From Dipteronia dyeriana (lineage: Eukaryota > Streptophyta > Magnoliopsida > Sapindales > Sapindaceae): DNA of 64,000 bases. The stretch spans positions 4,598,001 to 4,662,000 of the forward strand of contig CM065296.1 in assembly GCA_032871835.1 (NCBI GenBank), given 5' to 3'. The notes below the pieces were generated by a model, which made no database searches, had not been told where the DNA came from, and saw only the letters and a program-made list of their open reading frames with translations. Below are positions 33,442 through 58,600 of the stretch, piece by piece (the first letter of the stretch is position 1; every line of letters starts with the position of its first letter). Position numbers and translations under genes: made by a program.

Positions 33442-36171
33442 ATGCTCCACCACAAACCCGCCTTTCTGGGGTTTCTCTTCTTCTGTCTCTCAATCGTATT
33501 CTGCTCCGCGGATCCGGGTCGAGGATGCTCCAAAAACAGCCACTTCGTCGGACTCGAGTACGAGTTCTTTATGGTTCAGCACCAGCTTAGAGGGTTCTTC
33601 TCCGTGATCGATGATTGCTCGTTTAGGGTTTCGGAATTCGACATGCTCTCCGGGTCGGATGTCCATTGGTGGGGTGCGATCGCGCCCGATTTCGGAAACC
33701 TCACCCGGGGCTTCGTTATCTCCGATCAAAGCCTCAACCAGACCTACAAAAACGCGTCTTTCACCGTCCGTCTGTTGAATAACGTCACGTGGGACCAAAT
33801 CCACACCCTCGCGGTCTGGGATAAGCCCACCGCGTCCGATTTTGGCCACGTTGTGTTAAACGAGTCGTCTTTGGATTCGGGTATCACATTGAGCCCGGTG
33901 ATGTCCCCGTCCCCGACGCCCGATTCAGGAGAGGTGAATAACCGGGTCGTGACTGTCCCGACTATGTTCGATAACTGTAAGGTGTTGTCGGACGGTTATA
34001 GGGTCAGGTGGAGTTTTAATATTGATGATAATTTGATTGAGATTGGTTTAGAGGCCGCCACTGCGACGCAGAATTACATGGCATTCGGTTGGGCGAATTC
34101 GAATGCTTCTTCCGGGTATATGCTGGGAGGCGATGTGGCGGTGACAGGGTTTTCAGAGGAGGGAATGCCATTTGTAGATGATTTTTTTATAACCAAGTAC
34201 AGTGAGTGTACCGTCAACAAAGATGGTTCTGCTTCTGGAGTCTGTCCTGATACTATTTACGAAGGAAATGATCCGGTTGGATTGGTGAATAACACTAAGT
34301 TGGTTTATGGGCATAGAAAAGATGGGGTGTCATTTATTAGGTATAAGAGGCCCTTGGAATCGCCGGATGAGAAGTATGATTTGCCGGTGAATCATACTGA
34401 GAACATGACGGTTATTTGGGCTCTGGGGTTGATGAGACCGCCTGATGCTCTTCGACCTTACTATCTTCCCCAAAATCACGGGGAGCCTAGATCGGTGACT
34501 TATGGTCATTTGGTGATCAATGTTTCAGAGCCTGTTAATGATTGTTTAGGCCCTTTGGATGCAGAAGATAAGGAAGATCAGGATTTGATTATTGCTGATG
34601 CTAGTGCTCCACTTCTTGTTGTGACAGGACAGGCATTGCACTACCCAAATCCTCCTAATCCTTCGAAAGTGTTTTACATCAATAAGAAGGAGGCTCCGGT
34701 GTTGAGAGTGGAAAGAGGGGTGCCTGTGAAGTTTTCGATACAGGCTGGGCATGATGTTGCACTCTACATCACTTCGGATTTGCTTGGTGGGAATGCAACA
34801 TTGAGGAATATGACTGAGTTTATCTATGCCGGAGGACCGGAAGCTGAAGGAGTTCAAGCCAGTCCGACAGAATTGGTTTGGGCTCCGGACAGGAATACGC
34901 CTGATCAGGTGTACTATCAGTCTGTGTTTCAGCAGAAAATGGGTTGGAGAATTCAGGTGGTTGATGGGGGTTTATCGGATATGTACAATAACAGTGTTGT
35001 TTTAGATGATCAGCAAGTTACTTTCTTCTGGACCTTGTCTAAGGATAAGGAGTCAATATCTATTGCTGCTCGTGGTGAGAAAAAGAGTGGTTATCTTGCA
35101 GTAGGGTTTGGCAGTGGAATGGTGAATAGCTATGCTTATGTTGGTTGGATTGATGATGTTGGGAAAGGGCATGTAAATACGTACTGGATTGATGGGAAGG
35201 ACGCATCGAATGTGCATCCCACAACTGAGAATTTGACTTATGTTAGGTGCAAATGGGAAAGTGGGATCATTACTTTGGAATTTACGCGTCCCCTGAAACC
35301 ATTATGCAGTCATAGTGATAAGCCAGAGTGCAAGAATATCATTGATCCCACAACTCCGCTCAAAGTCATTTGGGCAATGGGTACTAGCTGGGCAGATCAA
35401 GGTCTTAGCGAGAGAAATATGCATTTTGTTAAGAGTCAAAGGCCAGTTCGAGTGCTGCTTATGCGAGGTTCTGCAGAGGCAGAGCAAGATTTACGACCGG
35501 TTTTAGCTGTGCATGGCTTCATGATGTTCCTTGCCTGGGGTATTTTGCTCCCTGGAGGAATATTGTCTGCTAGATACTTAAAACACGTGAAGGGTGATGG
35601 ATGGTACCAACTTCATGTTTACTTGCAATACTCGGGGTTAGTGATTATCCTACTTGCCGTTCTTTTTGCAGTGGCTGAGCTTCGGGGTTTCTATGTCACC
35701 TCATTACATGTCAAGTTTGGGATTATTGCCTTACTTTTGGCCTGTATACAACCAATCAATGCGTTCTTAAGGCCTAGTAAACCTATCAATGGAGAGCCGG
35801 TTTCTTCAAGAAGACTAATGTGGGAGTATTCTCATTACATCACTGGTAGATGTGCTATTGTTGCAGGAATTGCTGCTCTTTTCAGCGGTATGAAACATTT
35901 AGGAGAAAGATATGGGGGTGAAAATGTACATGGACTTAATTGGGCTCTAATAATGTGGTTCTCGTTTGGTGCTTTGATGGTTATGTATTTAGAATTCCGT
36001 GAAAAGCAGCGGAGGAGGGAGAGAATATTTGGAAGAAGCAGTTGGGTTTTGGGTAACCTTGAGGAAGACGATTCTATGGATCTCTTAAGCCCAAGCAGGG
36101 CTGCTTTGGAAGGAAAAGGTCTTCGACAGACTGGTAGAATGGAAGTTCAATTGGAGCCTTTGAACAGATAG
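33442..36171 (+). CDS. DM13-DOMON-cytochrome b561 membrane protein (AT5G54830-like)
   Basis: A 909-residue single-exon frame, close in length to the Arabidopsis family member. The first ATG of the frame is at 33442, and the protein opens with a hydrophobic signal peptide (FLGFLFFCLSIVFCSA). Next come a DM13 domain at about residues 30-150 (YEFFMVQHQLRGFFSV, SDVHWWGA), a first DOMON domain (about 175-330), a linker region, and a second DOMON domain (about 540-690). The C-terminal cytochrome b561 module has five or so membrane helices from about residue 695. Haem-ligand His candidates lie in AVHGFMMF, YQLHVYLQ, TSLHVKFG and EYSHYITG. The family is thought to pass electrons across a membrane, with DOMON binding haem or sugar outside; the substrate is not known. 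No breaks. Confidence 0.93.
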   Translation: MLHHKPAFLGFLFFCLSIVFCSADPGRGCSKNSHFVGLEYEFFMVQHQLRGFFSVIDDCSFRVSEFDMLSGSDVHWWGAIAPDFGNLTRGFVISDQSLNQTYKNASFTVRLLNNVTWDQIHTLAVWDKPTASDFGHVVLNESSLDSGITLSPVMSPSPTPDSGEVNNRVVTVPTMFDNCKVLSDGYRVRWSFNIDDNLIEIGLEAATATQNYMAFGWANSNASSGYMLGGDVAVTGFSEEGMPFVDDFFITKYSECTVNKDGSASGVCPDTIYEGNDPVGLVNNTKLVYGHRKDGVSFIRYKRPLESPDEKYDLPVNHTENMTVIWALGLMRPPDALRPYYLPQNHGEPRSVTYGHLVINVSEPVNDCLGPLDAEDKEDQDLIIADASAPLLVVTGQALHYPNPPNPSKVFYINKKEAPVLRVERGVPVKFSIQAGHDVALYITSDLLGGNATLRNMTEFIYAGGPEAEGVQASPTELVWAPDRNTPDQVYYQSVFQQKMGWRIQVVDGGLSDMYNNSVVLDDQQVTFFWTLSKDKESISIAARGEKKSGYLAVGFGSGMVNSYAYVGWIDDVGKGHVNTYWIDGKDASNVHPTTENLTYVRCKWESGIITLEFTRPLKPLCSHSDKPECKNIIDPTTPLKVIWAMGTSWADQGLSERNMHFVKSQRPVRVLLMRGSAEAEQDLRPVLAVHGFMMFLAWGILLPGGILSARYLKHVKGDGWYQLHVYLQYSGLVIILLAVLFAVAELRGFYVTSLHVKFGIIALLLACIQPINAFLRPSKPINGEPVSSRRLMWEYSHYITGRCAIVAGIAALFSGMKHLGERYGGENVHGLNWALIMWFSFGALMVMYLEFREKQRRRERIFGRSSWVLGNLEEDDSMDLLSPSRAALEGKGLRQTGRMEVQLEPLNR

Positions 36172-36636
36172 ATGAGTTTTTGATATTTATTTATTGGGTA
36201 TAAACTTGCCCCTCTTCACCGGTTTTCATAAATTTTCCTTCATACAGGGATAGCAGGCCAGAATATTTGCTCAAAAGAGTTTTCTTTCGGTGGCAGAGAG
36301 GTTCATCGTCGTGAAGAGTAATTACACAACTTGAATTTTGTATACTTGATACATCATTTAACATAGTGGGGAAGTTATATTACTAGTGTCTTCATTTCTT
36401 TTTATAATTCATGAAGAGCAGCTTTCGTATACTTGTTTGAATGTGTATTAGCTTAGATACTGGTTGTTGTTTTCGTTTCTGCTAGTACTTTGTGCTCTAG
36501 CTTAGGTGAAATTCATTTTTCTGTAACATATGAGATGCTAACCAAAGATATATTCTACGATGTTTCATTTCATTTGCATTGTTAGTCATTCATTCCCTTC
36601 ATGTTTTGATGTGATATGATGCCGACTATATGCTCT
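36172..36636. other. 3'UTR and downstream spacer of the DOMON gene
   Basis: Non-coding. T-rich, consistent with a 3'UTR to about 36420. Confidence 0.5.
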
Positions 36637-36644
36637 CTTCTGTG

Positions 36645-37036
36645 CAGTGTTCTAAAACACGTTTTCAGTATTGAGGCATAAGTCTCGTTAGGAAGAGATA
36701 AAAACTTAAAATACATAAAACAATCAATAAGTTTATAATTCATCAGTCATAAAACAAGTAAACAACCAATAAAATCATATTTTCATACTCTATAAAACAA
36801 CAATTAAGGCAATAAGTTTATAATTCAAATGGTAACCAACTAATCATATAAAATAACAAGTTTATAACGTTTTTTGAGATTTCGTTATTGAGGCGGGCTT
36901 ATGAGGCGTATCGAGACGTAAATTGAGACGTAAGCCTCATTGACCAATTATGAGGCGTAAGTCTCTTAACGTTTTTTCATATTTCGCTATTGAAGCGCGT
37001 CTCGAGGCGTGCATCATCAAGTTTTTTTTAACAATG
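36645..37036. mobile_element. hAT-type MITE
   Basis: A 392-bp element between 8-bp flanks CTTCTGTG (36637-36644) and CTTCCGTG (37037-37044), one mismatch. Ends are CAGTGTTCTAAAAC and, reversed, CATTGTTAAAAAAAAC. Internal repeats of GAGGCGTAAGTCTC/GAGACGTAAG are typical of this type. No coding capacity. Confidence 0.75.
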
Positions 37037-37309
37037 CTTCCGTGCTGTTGTTTCTGTCCAGTAGGAAATTTTCTGTCGTCAATAGGGTGCCGTCTGGTCG
37101 GGTCTGTTCATTTTGCTTAAATGGTGTTTTACACATTTGATTTGCTGCTGTGGAAGATTGTGTTAATTTTCTTCTCTTTTTCTACTAAAATGGAGGCAAA
37201 GTATGTTTTCAGAATTTGAAGGCAGCCTGGATGCTGTTTGGTTGGTTTTCTGAAACTTTTTTTATTTGCTTGGAATGCTGTTGATTTCAGTGAAATGAGA
37301 GTTAGAGTT

Positions 37310-37920
37310 AGGGGTGTGCACGATCCAATCTAATCCAATAGGATTCATCGGATAGAATCGGATCGGTTTTGAGGATATGATTGGATTCTAAATTTTAAAA
37401 TCCATTGGATCAGATCTTGGATTTCTATATGGAAATCCGCCAATCCACCACAATATAAGGCGTAATTTATATCTGGTCGATTTATTTTATCATATATAGA
37501 TGAATTTTTGCATTTTGTTATGAAAAATGATTATTATAAAATGTTTGTATTTGGATGGATTATAATTCGTTAGACTTTTTGAACTTGAAAGTGTACCATT
37601 ATGTATTTTTCTTTTATGTTAATTATTAGTTTGATGATTTTATTTGAAGTATTGTATGAATTAATAATTTGATTTTGTTAATTTTAGAAATGTTTTAGTT
37701 TTTGTATATCAAGAATTGTGTCATATGAGTCTGATTTGTGGATCGGATTTAAGTATTGAACAAGTGGATCGGATCGAATCGGATTCCGTTCTAAGATTGG
37801 ATCAGATCGAATTGTAATTTCTTCGATCCAAACAAATAAGATCTTAAATTATGAAAAATCCAATGTATTCGATCCGCCGTACGAATCTGAAATGGAATTA
37901 ATACGGTGTTTATAAGACAT
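37310..37920. repeat. Repeat with terminal GGATCGGAT motifs, likely hAT-derived fragment
   Basis: The left end reads TTAGGGGTGTGCACGATCC, a common hAT-type start. It is followed by GGATTCATCGGA/GATCGGAT repeats, an AT-rich middle, and GGATCGGATCGAATCGG repeats near 37740-37870. The matching right terminus was not found. Confidence 0.45.
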
Positions 37921-38199
37921 AACTATGCTTCCATAGTGGTCACTGTATACAATCTAGGGCTAATGCAATATCTATCCAATACAAAATAAATGTATTCTTT
38001 CACTTTAAGTTGTTAATTCCATCTTCTTTTATCGCCAAAAAATTCGATGAAAATAAAACTACTTCAATTGTATTATCTTATACATTACAAAGAGAAGTAT
38101 TGAAACATCATCCATGAATCCATATTCTTATTTTTAAGGAAAATTATCAAACTATTTTAAATTTATTTTCAAAACATATACCTTAACACAGTATTATGA

Positions 38200-39130
38200 T
38201 ATAATAATTCAAATATTATAATTGAATTCAATAGTAAAGCTTGATACAGAAATCAATCTCTCAATCTTATTTTATAATATTATTATCATAACGAGCCAAG
38301 TAAACATAATCAATCTCTTAATCAAATTGTATGATGTTATTCTCGCAACGAGGTGTAAATATTAACATCAATGCATTTCCTTATTTATTCATTTTGTTTA
38401 ATGAAAACCTAACCCTAGTTTTCACAAATATACCAATGAAAAAAAGTCATTGTAAATAATTAAATATAGAACACAATCAATTTCTTAATTTTATTTTACA
38501 GAATTACAATGTTATTCTAGCCAGGAGTAGTAAGTCATTATAAATTTCAATACATTATCCATGTTAATGATATCAAAATTGTTATAAATTTACTTTAAAA
38601 ACATATGCTTTAAAGCAAATACAATAAATCTTTTGATCTTATTTTACGATGTATCTTGTAACGAGATGTAATCTCGATCTTATTTTACAATGTATTATCG
38701 TAACGAGGTGTAATTTCGATCTTATTTTACAACGTATCATCGCAATGAGCTGTATAATATCATATAAAAAGCAAATACATTCAATCTCTCAATCTTATTT
38801 TACAATGTATAATGTCAATCTTATTTTACAATGTATCATCGCAACGAGTTGTAATGTCGATCTTATTTAATAATGTATCATCGTAATGAGCCGTATAATA
38901 TCATATAAAAAACAAACACAATATCTTGAACTTATTTTACAATATATCCTCGTAATGAGCTGTAAAACTTCACATAAAAACTAACACAATCAATCTCTCA
39001 ATCTTATTATACAATATTATCCTCGTCACTAGTTGGAAATATGGTCTATTTCTTATAAACATCAATGTATTTCCTTATTTCTTCGATTTTTTTTTTGTCC
39101 ATTTTCTAATTAAAACCATCCCTAGTTTTC
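38200..39130. repeat. Diverged tandem repeat (CTTATTTTACAATGTATCATCG...GAG family)
   Basis: The phrase ATCTTATTTTACAATGTATCNTCGTAACGAG followed by YTGTAAT recurs about ten times between 38260 and 39030. Spacing is about 40 bp or about 110 bp. The longer unit includes ATATCATATAAAAARCAAAYACA and AATCAATCTCTCA. The blocks CCCTAGTTTTCACAAAT near 38413 and 39121 bracket an even larger repeated unit. It lies 150-1,100 bp upstream of the PKL promoter. Confidence 0.85.
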
Positions 39131-39277
39131 ACAAATAAATCTTAAAAATATAATTTTTAAAAATATTTTTGCATATTTGTTCTAATGATATAAATGATGA
39201 AAAGACCATAATGCCCATACAAAATCATCTATCTCCTTGCACTAAAACGTAATTACACAACACTACTACCTAGTTCC

Positions 39278-39286
39278 TTTATAAAC
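39278..39286 (+). promoter_or_regulatory. Probable TATA box of PICKLE
   Basis: TTTATAAAC lies just before a leader with a CT microsatellite (39348-39370). The non-coding first exon likely ends at 39467 (CTCCTG|GTAAAA), followed by a 1.26-kb intron to the acceptor at 40724. Confidence 0.6.
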
Positions 39287-40727
39287 AGGACTACAGGAGT
39301 TGCTGTCAAAATTTTTTCCACTGCTGTCTGGTTGAGATTAGTATTTACTCTCTCTCTCTCTCTCTCTCTCCACGTCTTTTTTTTTTCTCGCGCAAACTTC
39401 GGTTGTGGCCTGTGGGTTCTTGTAGAATTTTAACATTACTAGGCGCCCTGGATCCCGCTTTCTCCTGGTAAAATTCAGTCTCTCTCCTGAATTCTTACTA
39501 ATTATGTATATGTTTTATCACAAGCATTTTGAATTTAATTATGCAAACTACTACTGACCTGTAACTATCTATACGATTGTAAGTGGTATCTATAAAAAAA
39601 AATGGAAATGGCGGTTTAATTTTGATATATTTCAGATGGGTATTGTGTTTTTGCGTAGACTGATGCTTGTTTGCTTAGAATTCACATGTGGGTGTATGTG
39701 TTGTGACTTGTGAGACAAGAGTGTGTGTTGGTGTTTACGACTTTACGGTGCTTGTTTTGGTGGGTTCTGTATAGAATTCATATTCGGGGTTCGTTCTTGT
39801 TTCAGTTGCAGCTCAGTTGGTGTCTTTTTGTCTTGTTTTAACTTTTAAGCTATTTATTTTCACGCAAATGCTTAGAAGTATGTGTTTTGAATGATTAAAT
39901 TTTTAACCTGTTTTGCCTTTATGCAACTTGTAGATCGTAATCTGATATTACTAGGGGTGTGTATGGATTTGTTTTGTGACCAGTTGGGGATATTTTATCA
40001 GCTTCATGTATTTATGAGTGATGAATTTGTATCTGTTGCTTGGATATGCTAATAAAATTTATAATTTGTGAATCTCTTCACTGTTTTGGACTTTTATCCC
40101 GATAGGTTTTTCCCACGCTTCGACTGTGGTTTTTGGTTTATTTTTTATGTAATCATCACATTTGATTCTATATGGAGGGCTTTTCAGTTGTCAAAAGAGA
40201 AGCACGATGGTTCTTTTTGTTTTTTATGCCTTTTGTATTTATATTTCGAAGCTTCCTTAATCACGAAGAACTATATTCTTAATTTATTGTTTATTTATAC
40301 ATTTCTGCACATATTCCTTATCAAGCTCTGCCTATATGTTAACTATATCGAGTTCTAGTCACCTTGCATTAGAATGCTGCTGGTTGTAAATGATTGTTTT
40401 CAAATCAAGATTAATGTGAATACCGCTACTTTTGAACACGTGACTCGCATTTTCCCTTATTCTGCATACATGCCTGTTTTGTTTCTCTAAAAATAACTTT
40501 TCTTCCACTGCATTTAATGCTTCCTCCTTGTATCTATCGCAGCATTAACGATCTGACTATATTAGCGTCATACTACCTTAACCCATGGAGTTTTTTTTTT
40601 TTTTTTTTCAATAAATATTTTACTTGTCATGTTTGTATAACTCTAGCAGTTGGGTCTTCTTCCAGGGTTGGATGTTAAGCTAGTTTAATTTATTATAAGT
40701 ATAATGTTTTATACCATCTTGCAGAAC

Positions 40728-54285
<13,558 letters not shown>

Positions 54286-55515
54286 ATGCACACACAGCAT
54301 AACTTGGTTTATCTAAGACCTGTTCAATTTAGACAATTCACAGTTATCAGCATTTACTTCAAGTGAACCACAACTTTTCAATGTGGAAAATCCGCAGTTT
54401 ATCAGTATTTACTTTTAAGTTGGTTGGACCACATAACTTTTTAATATAGAAAATCAAGTATTTACTTGAGAGATATGTCGAAGTTTTTGTTGTTCAGCTT
54501 CAGGATTTATGAGTAGCAGTTCTAATGATTGCTTACAACCAGCAGCCCATGTGAGAATATTTGACATTTGAAGTGCTTTTGTCAATGACCTCTCAACTCT
54601 AGGCTGCATAGGAGTGACAATCACATCACAATCATGCATGGTGGGCAAGAAGTTTATACAATTGTCTTGGAAAATGACTTCAATTTTATACACCAGTCTG
54701 GTTCCATAAATGCACAAAGCCTAGTCATTAGGAATTGTTTGTTGTTCCCTCCAGCTCATGCAAAGCCACATGCCCCCCAACAAATCCTCAGATTCACAGT
54801 AATCTGATGAGTGATGAGTGATGAGTGATGATTGATTAGTGATGAGTCTTGGTTGTAGTGATGTGATGGCTTCAATAGTGCTTACACTAACTCACTAAGC
54901 CCTCTTTTGCCATACTTGGCTCTACAAACTTTAAAAAACTGTTGGCCTAATTAAAGTATTAAACTGAGATGATCATGATTCATGAGCTAACTTGAAGGAT
55001 TCAAGATTTTAACCAAGTAGATGCAATTCAGGTTTTCATGTGAAATTGTCAGTGAAGCCCACAAGTGACATCCACTTGTGGGTCTAAACTGTTCTAGAGA
55101 CAAATTCGCCTAAACTGCTCTGAAGACAAATTCGATTGGTGCCCATCAATGTTATCTTTCATCTCGAAAATTTTGTTCAACAATTATTATGTTATGTGTA
55201 CAATATGTGGGGTTGCCAATAATTTTAAAAAGTTACTAAAATTTTACTTGTTTTATTATATCCATTAGAATTTAGAAGCCATCTCTAAATTGTAAATTCA
55301 CCCTTAGTATTGGCGAGACAAAATTCCAAAACCTCTAGTACAAAACAAAGATAAAAGAAGAAGAATATTTTACTTTATAAAGTAACTTTTAGGTGCGGAA
55401 TTTTGTCATTTTTTTTTCATACGAGACTCCGATGAATTGATTTGCACCTGTGTAATGGATAATTATCATGACATTGTAACTAATCATTCACTAATTCTTT
55501 TCTACAAAACAACTT

Positions 55516-55518
<3 letters not shown>
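54286..55518. other. PKL 3'UTR and downstream spacer
   Basis: The 3'UTR runs to perhaps 54720. A GATGAGT pentad-like repeat (GTGATGAGTGATGAGTGATGA) lies near 54806-54850. No gene seen. Confidence 0.5.

Positions 55519-55577
<59 letters not shown>
55519..55577. repeat. AT microsatellite, about 29 units
   Basis: A pure alternating AT run flanked by unrelated sequence. Length is likely variable between individuals. Confidence 0.95.
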
Positions 55578-55578
<1 letters not shown>

Positions 55579-55699
55579 CTGATTTCACCAAACTTGTAAC
55601 TTCTGCACAATAGAATAGTAGGTTGAGCCGTTGAGGTCTTGGTCGGTGTCCCCTCCATGGCCTGCTTTTGTCTAGCTTTAGCTTTAGCTAATTAGCTAT

Positions 55700-55836
55700 A
55701 TATAGCTACTATATATATTATATGTATGTATATGCATCCCTTCAAAGTTCAAATACTAACTTATATGGCTACTATATATATATATATATTATGTATGTAC
55801 ATGTATCCCTTCAAAGTTCAAATACTAACTTAACTT
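55700..55836. repeat. Tandem duplication of about 68 bp
   Basis: Two copies of a block ending ATCCCTTCAAAGTTCAAATACTAACTTA, each preceded by GCTACTATATATAT and TATGTATGTA. Confidence 0.85.
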
Positions 55837-56104
55837 AGCAGCAAATTAATGTTATTATACACACACGCCCACCAAAAAAAGTGGTTTTGTTTGTTGCTTT
55901 CTTTTTAATAATTAGTAGCTTAAAGAGATCAAAAAATGATATATATGAATTTGTTAATGATTCTTGTTATATGTATATATCATTGCTACATGTGTGTCCT
56001 ACTCTACTCTATTGACCTTCCAATAAATCATTTGGTCACTACATGATGATCTCATTGATTTTTCTTTCGTTTCATTTTGATCTTTGAAGAGAACCAAAGA
56101 ACAA

Positions 56105-56520
56105 AGAACGCTTGAATTTCACATGCCTTTTGGAAATCAATTTCGTTGTTATCTCCTATTATTTAGGTGTTCTCTTTTTATATTTGATATATTGGTGTGT
56201 AGTCAGACTTGCTTTATATCCTTTTTATGTTTCAAATTGTCTACACATATAGTTAGGTCTCCGTTGGTGATGACATATGCACATTTATTTTCATTTGGAT
56301 GTCAAATCTCAATTATTGGAAAAAAATTATCTATCATAGCTGTTTTGATTTTTTTTTTTCTTTACATGATCTCGATTTAGACGACTGCATACACACTTAA
56401 CCATATATATATAAATAAAAGAATGGCCGTATAAGCGGGGTATAAATGCGTATATAGAATAATTATGATCCAAACTAATAAAAACTCAAGAGATCGATGA
56501 TCTTGATGTGATTGGTAAAT
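56105..56520. repeat. Tandem duplicate, copy 1 (carries the CACTA empty site)
   Basis: Begins GAACGCTTGAATTTCACATGCC and ends after AATAAAAACTCAAGAGATC. The second copy (56521-56728 plus 58385-58600) has the same block order. The uninterrupted CTCAATTATTGG at about 56309-56320 is the pre-insertion form of the CACTA site in copy 2. Confidence 0.9.
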
Positions 56521-56728
56521 TAGAACGCTTGAATTTCACATGCCTTTTGGAAATCATTCCTCTTATTGAGGTGTTCTCATTTTGTATTTGATATATTGGT
56601 GTGTAGTTAATTAGACTTGCTTTATATCTTTTTTTATGTTTCAAATTGTCTACACATATAGTTAGTTCTTCGTTGGTGATGGCATATGCACAGATATTTT
56701 CATTTAATTTGGATGTCAAATCTCAATT

Positions 56729-58384
56729 CACTACCAAAAAAATGGCCATCGGCGAGGGCTAAATGCCGTCGAAAAAGATGGATTCCCGTTGAAAATATGC
56801 TTTTTCAACGGGAAACAGCCGTCGAATGCCGACGGAAATACGTTCGTCGGAAATAAACTTTTATCGACTGGCCGTCGAAAATACCACTTTTTTCGACTGT
56901 AATGGCCGTCGTAAAAAATGAAAATGATCGTCGGTAATAATATTAAAAATGGACGACGAGCCGTCGAAAATACCTCTTAATCCGATGGTCATTTACCGTC
57001 GATAATAGTAATAAAAAATTGTCAAAATTAATTGAATTTTGATACTTCATCTCCTCTTAGACCCTTCTTAAGGAACCCCCAAGATCAACCGGGTACATCC
57101 CACATCACCCTAATCCATTGTTAAATTCCAAATAATTCATGCAACTTCCATGGGACCTTGAAGATGGTAAGTGATGCTCTTATCATTTTACTATAGCTTT
57201 ATATCTGCTATATTTTACATACTATCTATATATAAACTATTGATATATTTTACACATGATCCAATTGAATTTATATTTTGCATACTTTTTAATATGTTAT
57301 GATATTGTGTTTCAAATTAAATATTTTTATTAAAATATTCTCTTATTTGATGGAAAAGTATGAATTGATTTTACCATTTTGCTACAATTACATATTTTAA
57401 TAGGTAATGCATTGTATATATGTATTTTTTTTATAATCAATATTTTAGTGAAATATCAATAATTTTTATTAATTAATAATTTAAACTCATTTTAAAAAAT
57501 ATTTATAATTATTTTGTAAAATATACAAATAGATATTAAAATAAGGTTTTTTAAGAGCATTTTTTTTAATATAGTCAAGTTTAGTAGACATAATTAAAAA
57601 TAACCAAATATTCTTGCAATTACTAATAATTTTGATATATTTCATACTTGATTAATTTAGCCCAATGTGTCCTTACATTTTTTTTTTTAATTAATTGATA
57701 TTTCAAAATTGAACTCAAATACTTGGTGAAAAAAATTATAGAGTGATTTCGCTAAAAAATATAGTGACAAAAAAATTAGTACCTATTTTGATGTATTTAA
57801 AATATTGACTTATAAGTCATTTTTTAATGTAGTATATAAGTTATCACATATATAAATATATTTCATTATAATTTATTAATTTATATTATAATATTTAACT
57901 AATTATATTTTTCATGACAATACCGTAACAAATAATAATAAAAATAATATCAATTTATTCGACTATTTCTGATGGCCATTGAGCCATTGAAATTTTGATA
58001 TTAATTCGTTCATCATTTTCGACAGTATTTATACTATCGATAATGTAGGTCATTTTTCGACGGCACATATATTGCCATCGAAAATGTCGAAAATGTGGAT
58101 CATTTTCGACGGTACATATAACGCCGTCGAAAATGTGGGTAATTTTCGACGTTACATATTGGGCCATCGAAAATGTAGATCATTTTCGACGATACAAATA
58201 GTGCCGTAAAAAATGTGGATCATTTTTGACTATTTTTGACAGCCTTTTACCGTCGAAAATGTGGTATTAATTTTTTTCATTATTTTCGTCGGTGTCGAAA
58301 AGCCCGTCAAAAAATGTTGAATCACCGACGGTAATTTTAGCCGTCGGAAATAGTTGGTCGGTGATAGACACTTTTTTTGCAGTG
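56729..58384. mobile_element. Non-autonomous CACTA (En/Spm-type) element
   Basis: A 1,656-bp element starting CACTACCAAAAAAATGG and ending TTTTTTTGCAGTG, with 3-bp target duplications ATT (56726-56728 and 58385-58387). The ends are full of short GCCGTCGAAAA / TTTTCGACGGC units in both orientations (56755-57010 and 57955-58375), the usual subterminal sites for CACTA transposase binding. The middle is AT-rich with no coding capacity. The intact paralogous sequence in copy 1 confirms the insertion point. Confidence 0.93.
58030..58265. repeat. CACTA subterminal repeat cluster
   Basis: About five imperfect copies of a 42-45 bp unit of the form GATCATTTTCGACGRYACATAT...GCCGTCGAAAATGTGG. Each unit is itself a small palindrome around the CGACGG/CCGTCG pair. 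Confidence 0.85.
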
Positions 58385-58600
58385 ATTATTGGAAAAATTT
58401 TATCTATCAAAGCCATTTTGATTTAGACAACTGCAAGCATGTGCATTTAGCTAAATTTAGATGAACTTAAGATTAATTAAGACGTTTTGACTAGAAAAGA
58501 ATATACATCGCTTGCATGGCCATATAAACGAGTATGAATGGCAATAGAGAATTAATAATTATGAAACTAATAAAAACTCAAGAGATGATCTTGATGTTGT

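Larger units (their letters stand above)
56521..58600. repeat. Tandem duplicate, copy 2, split by a CACTA element
   Basis: Same sequence as copy 1 up to CTCAATT at 56728 and from ATTATTGG at 58385. The two parts flank the inserted element. Right part contains an extra ~100 bp relative to copy 1 near 58440-58520. Confidence 0.85.

Noticed and set aside
33490..33849. 119-codon minus-strand frame within the DOMON gene
   Set aside because: Shadow of the well-supported plus-strand gene.
40068..40358. 96-codon frame before the PKL start codon
   Set aside because: It lies in the long intron of the PKL 5'UTR and resembles nothing known; T-rich introns often give such frames.
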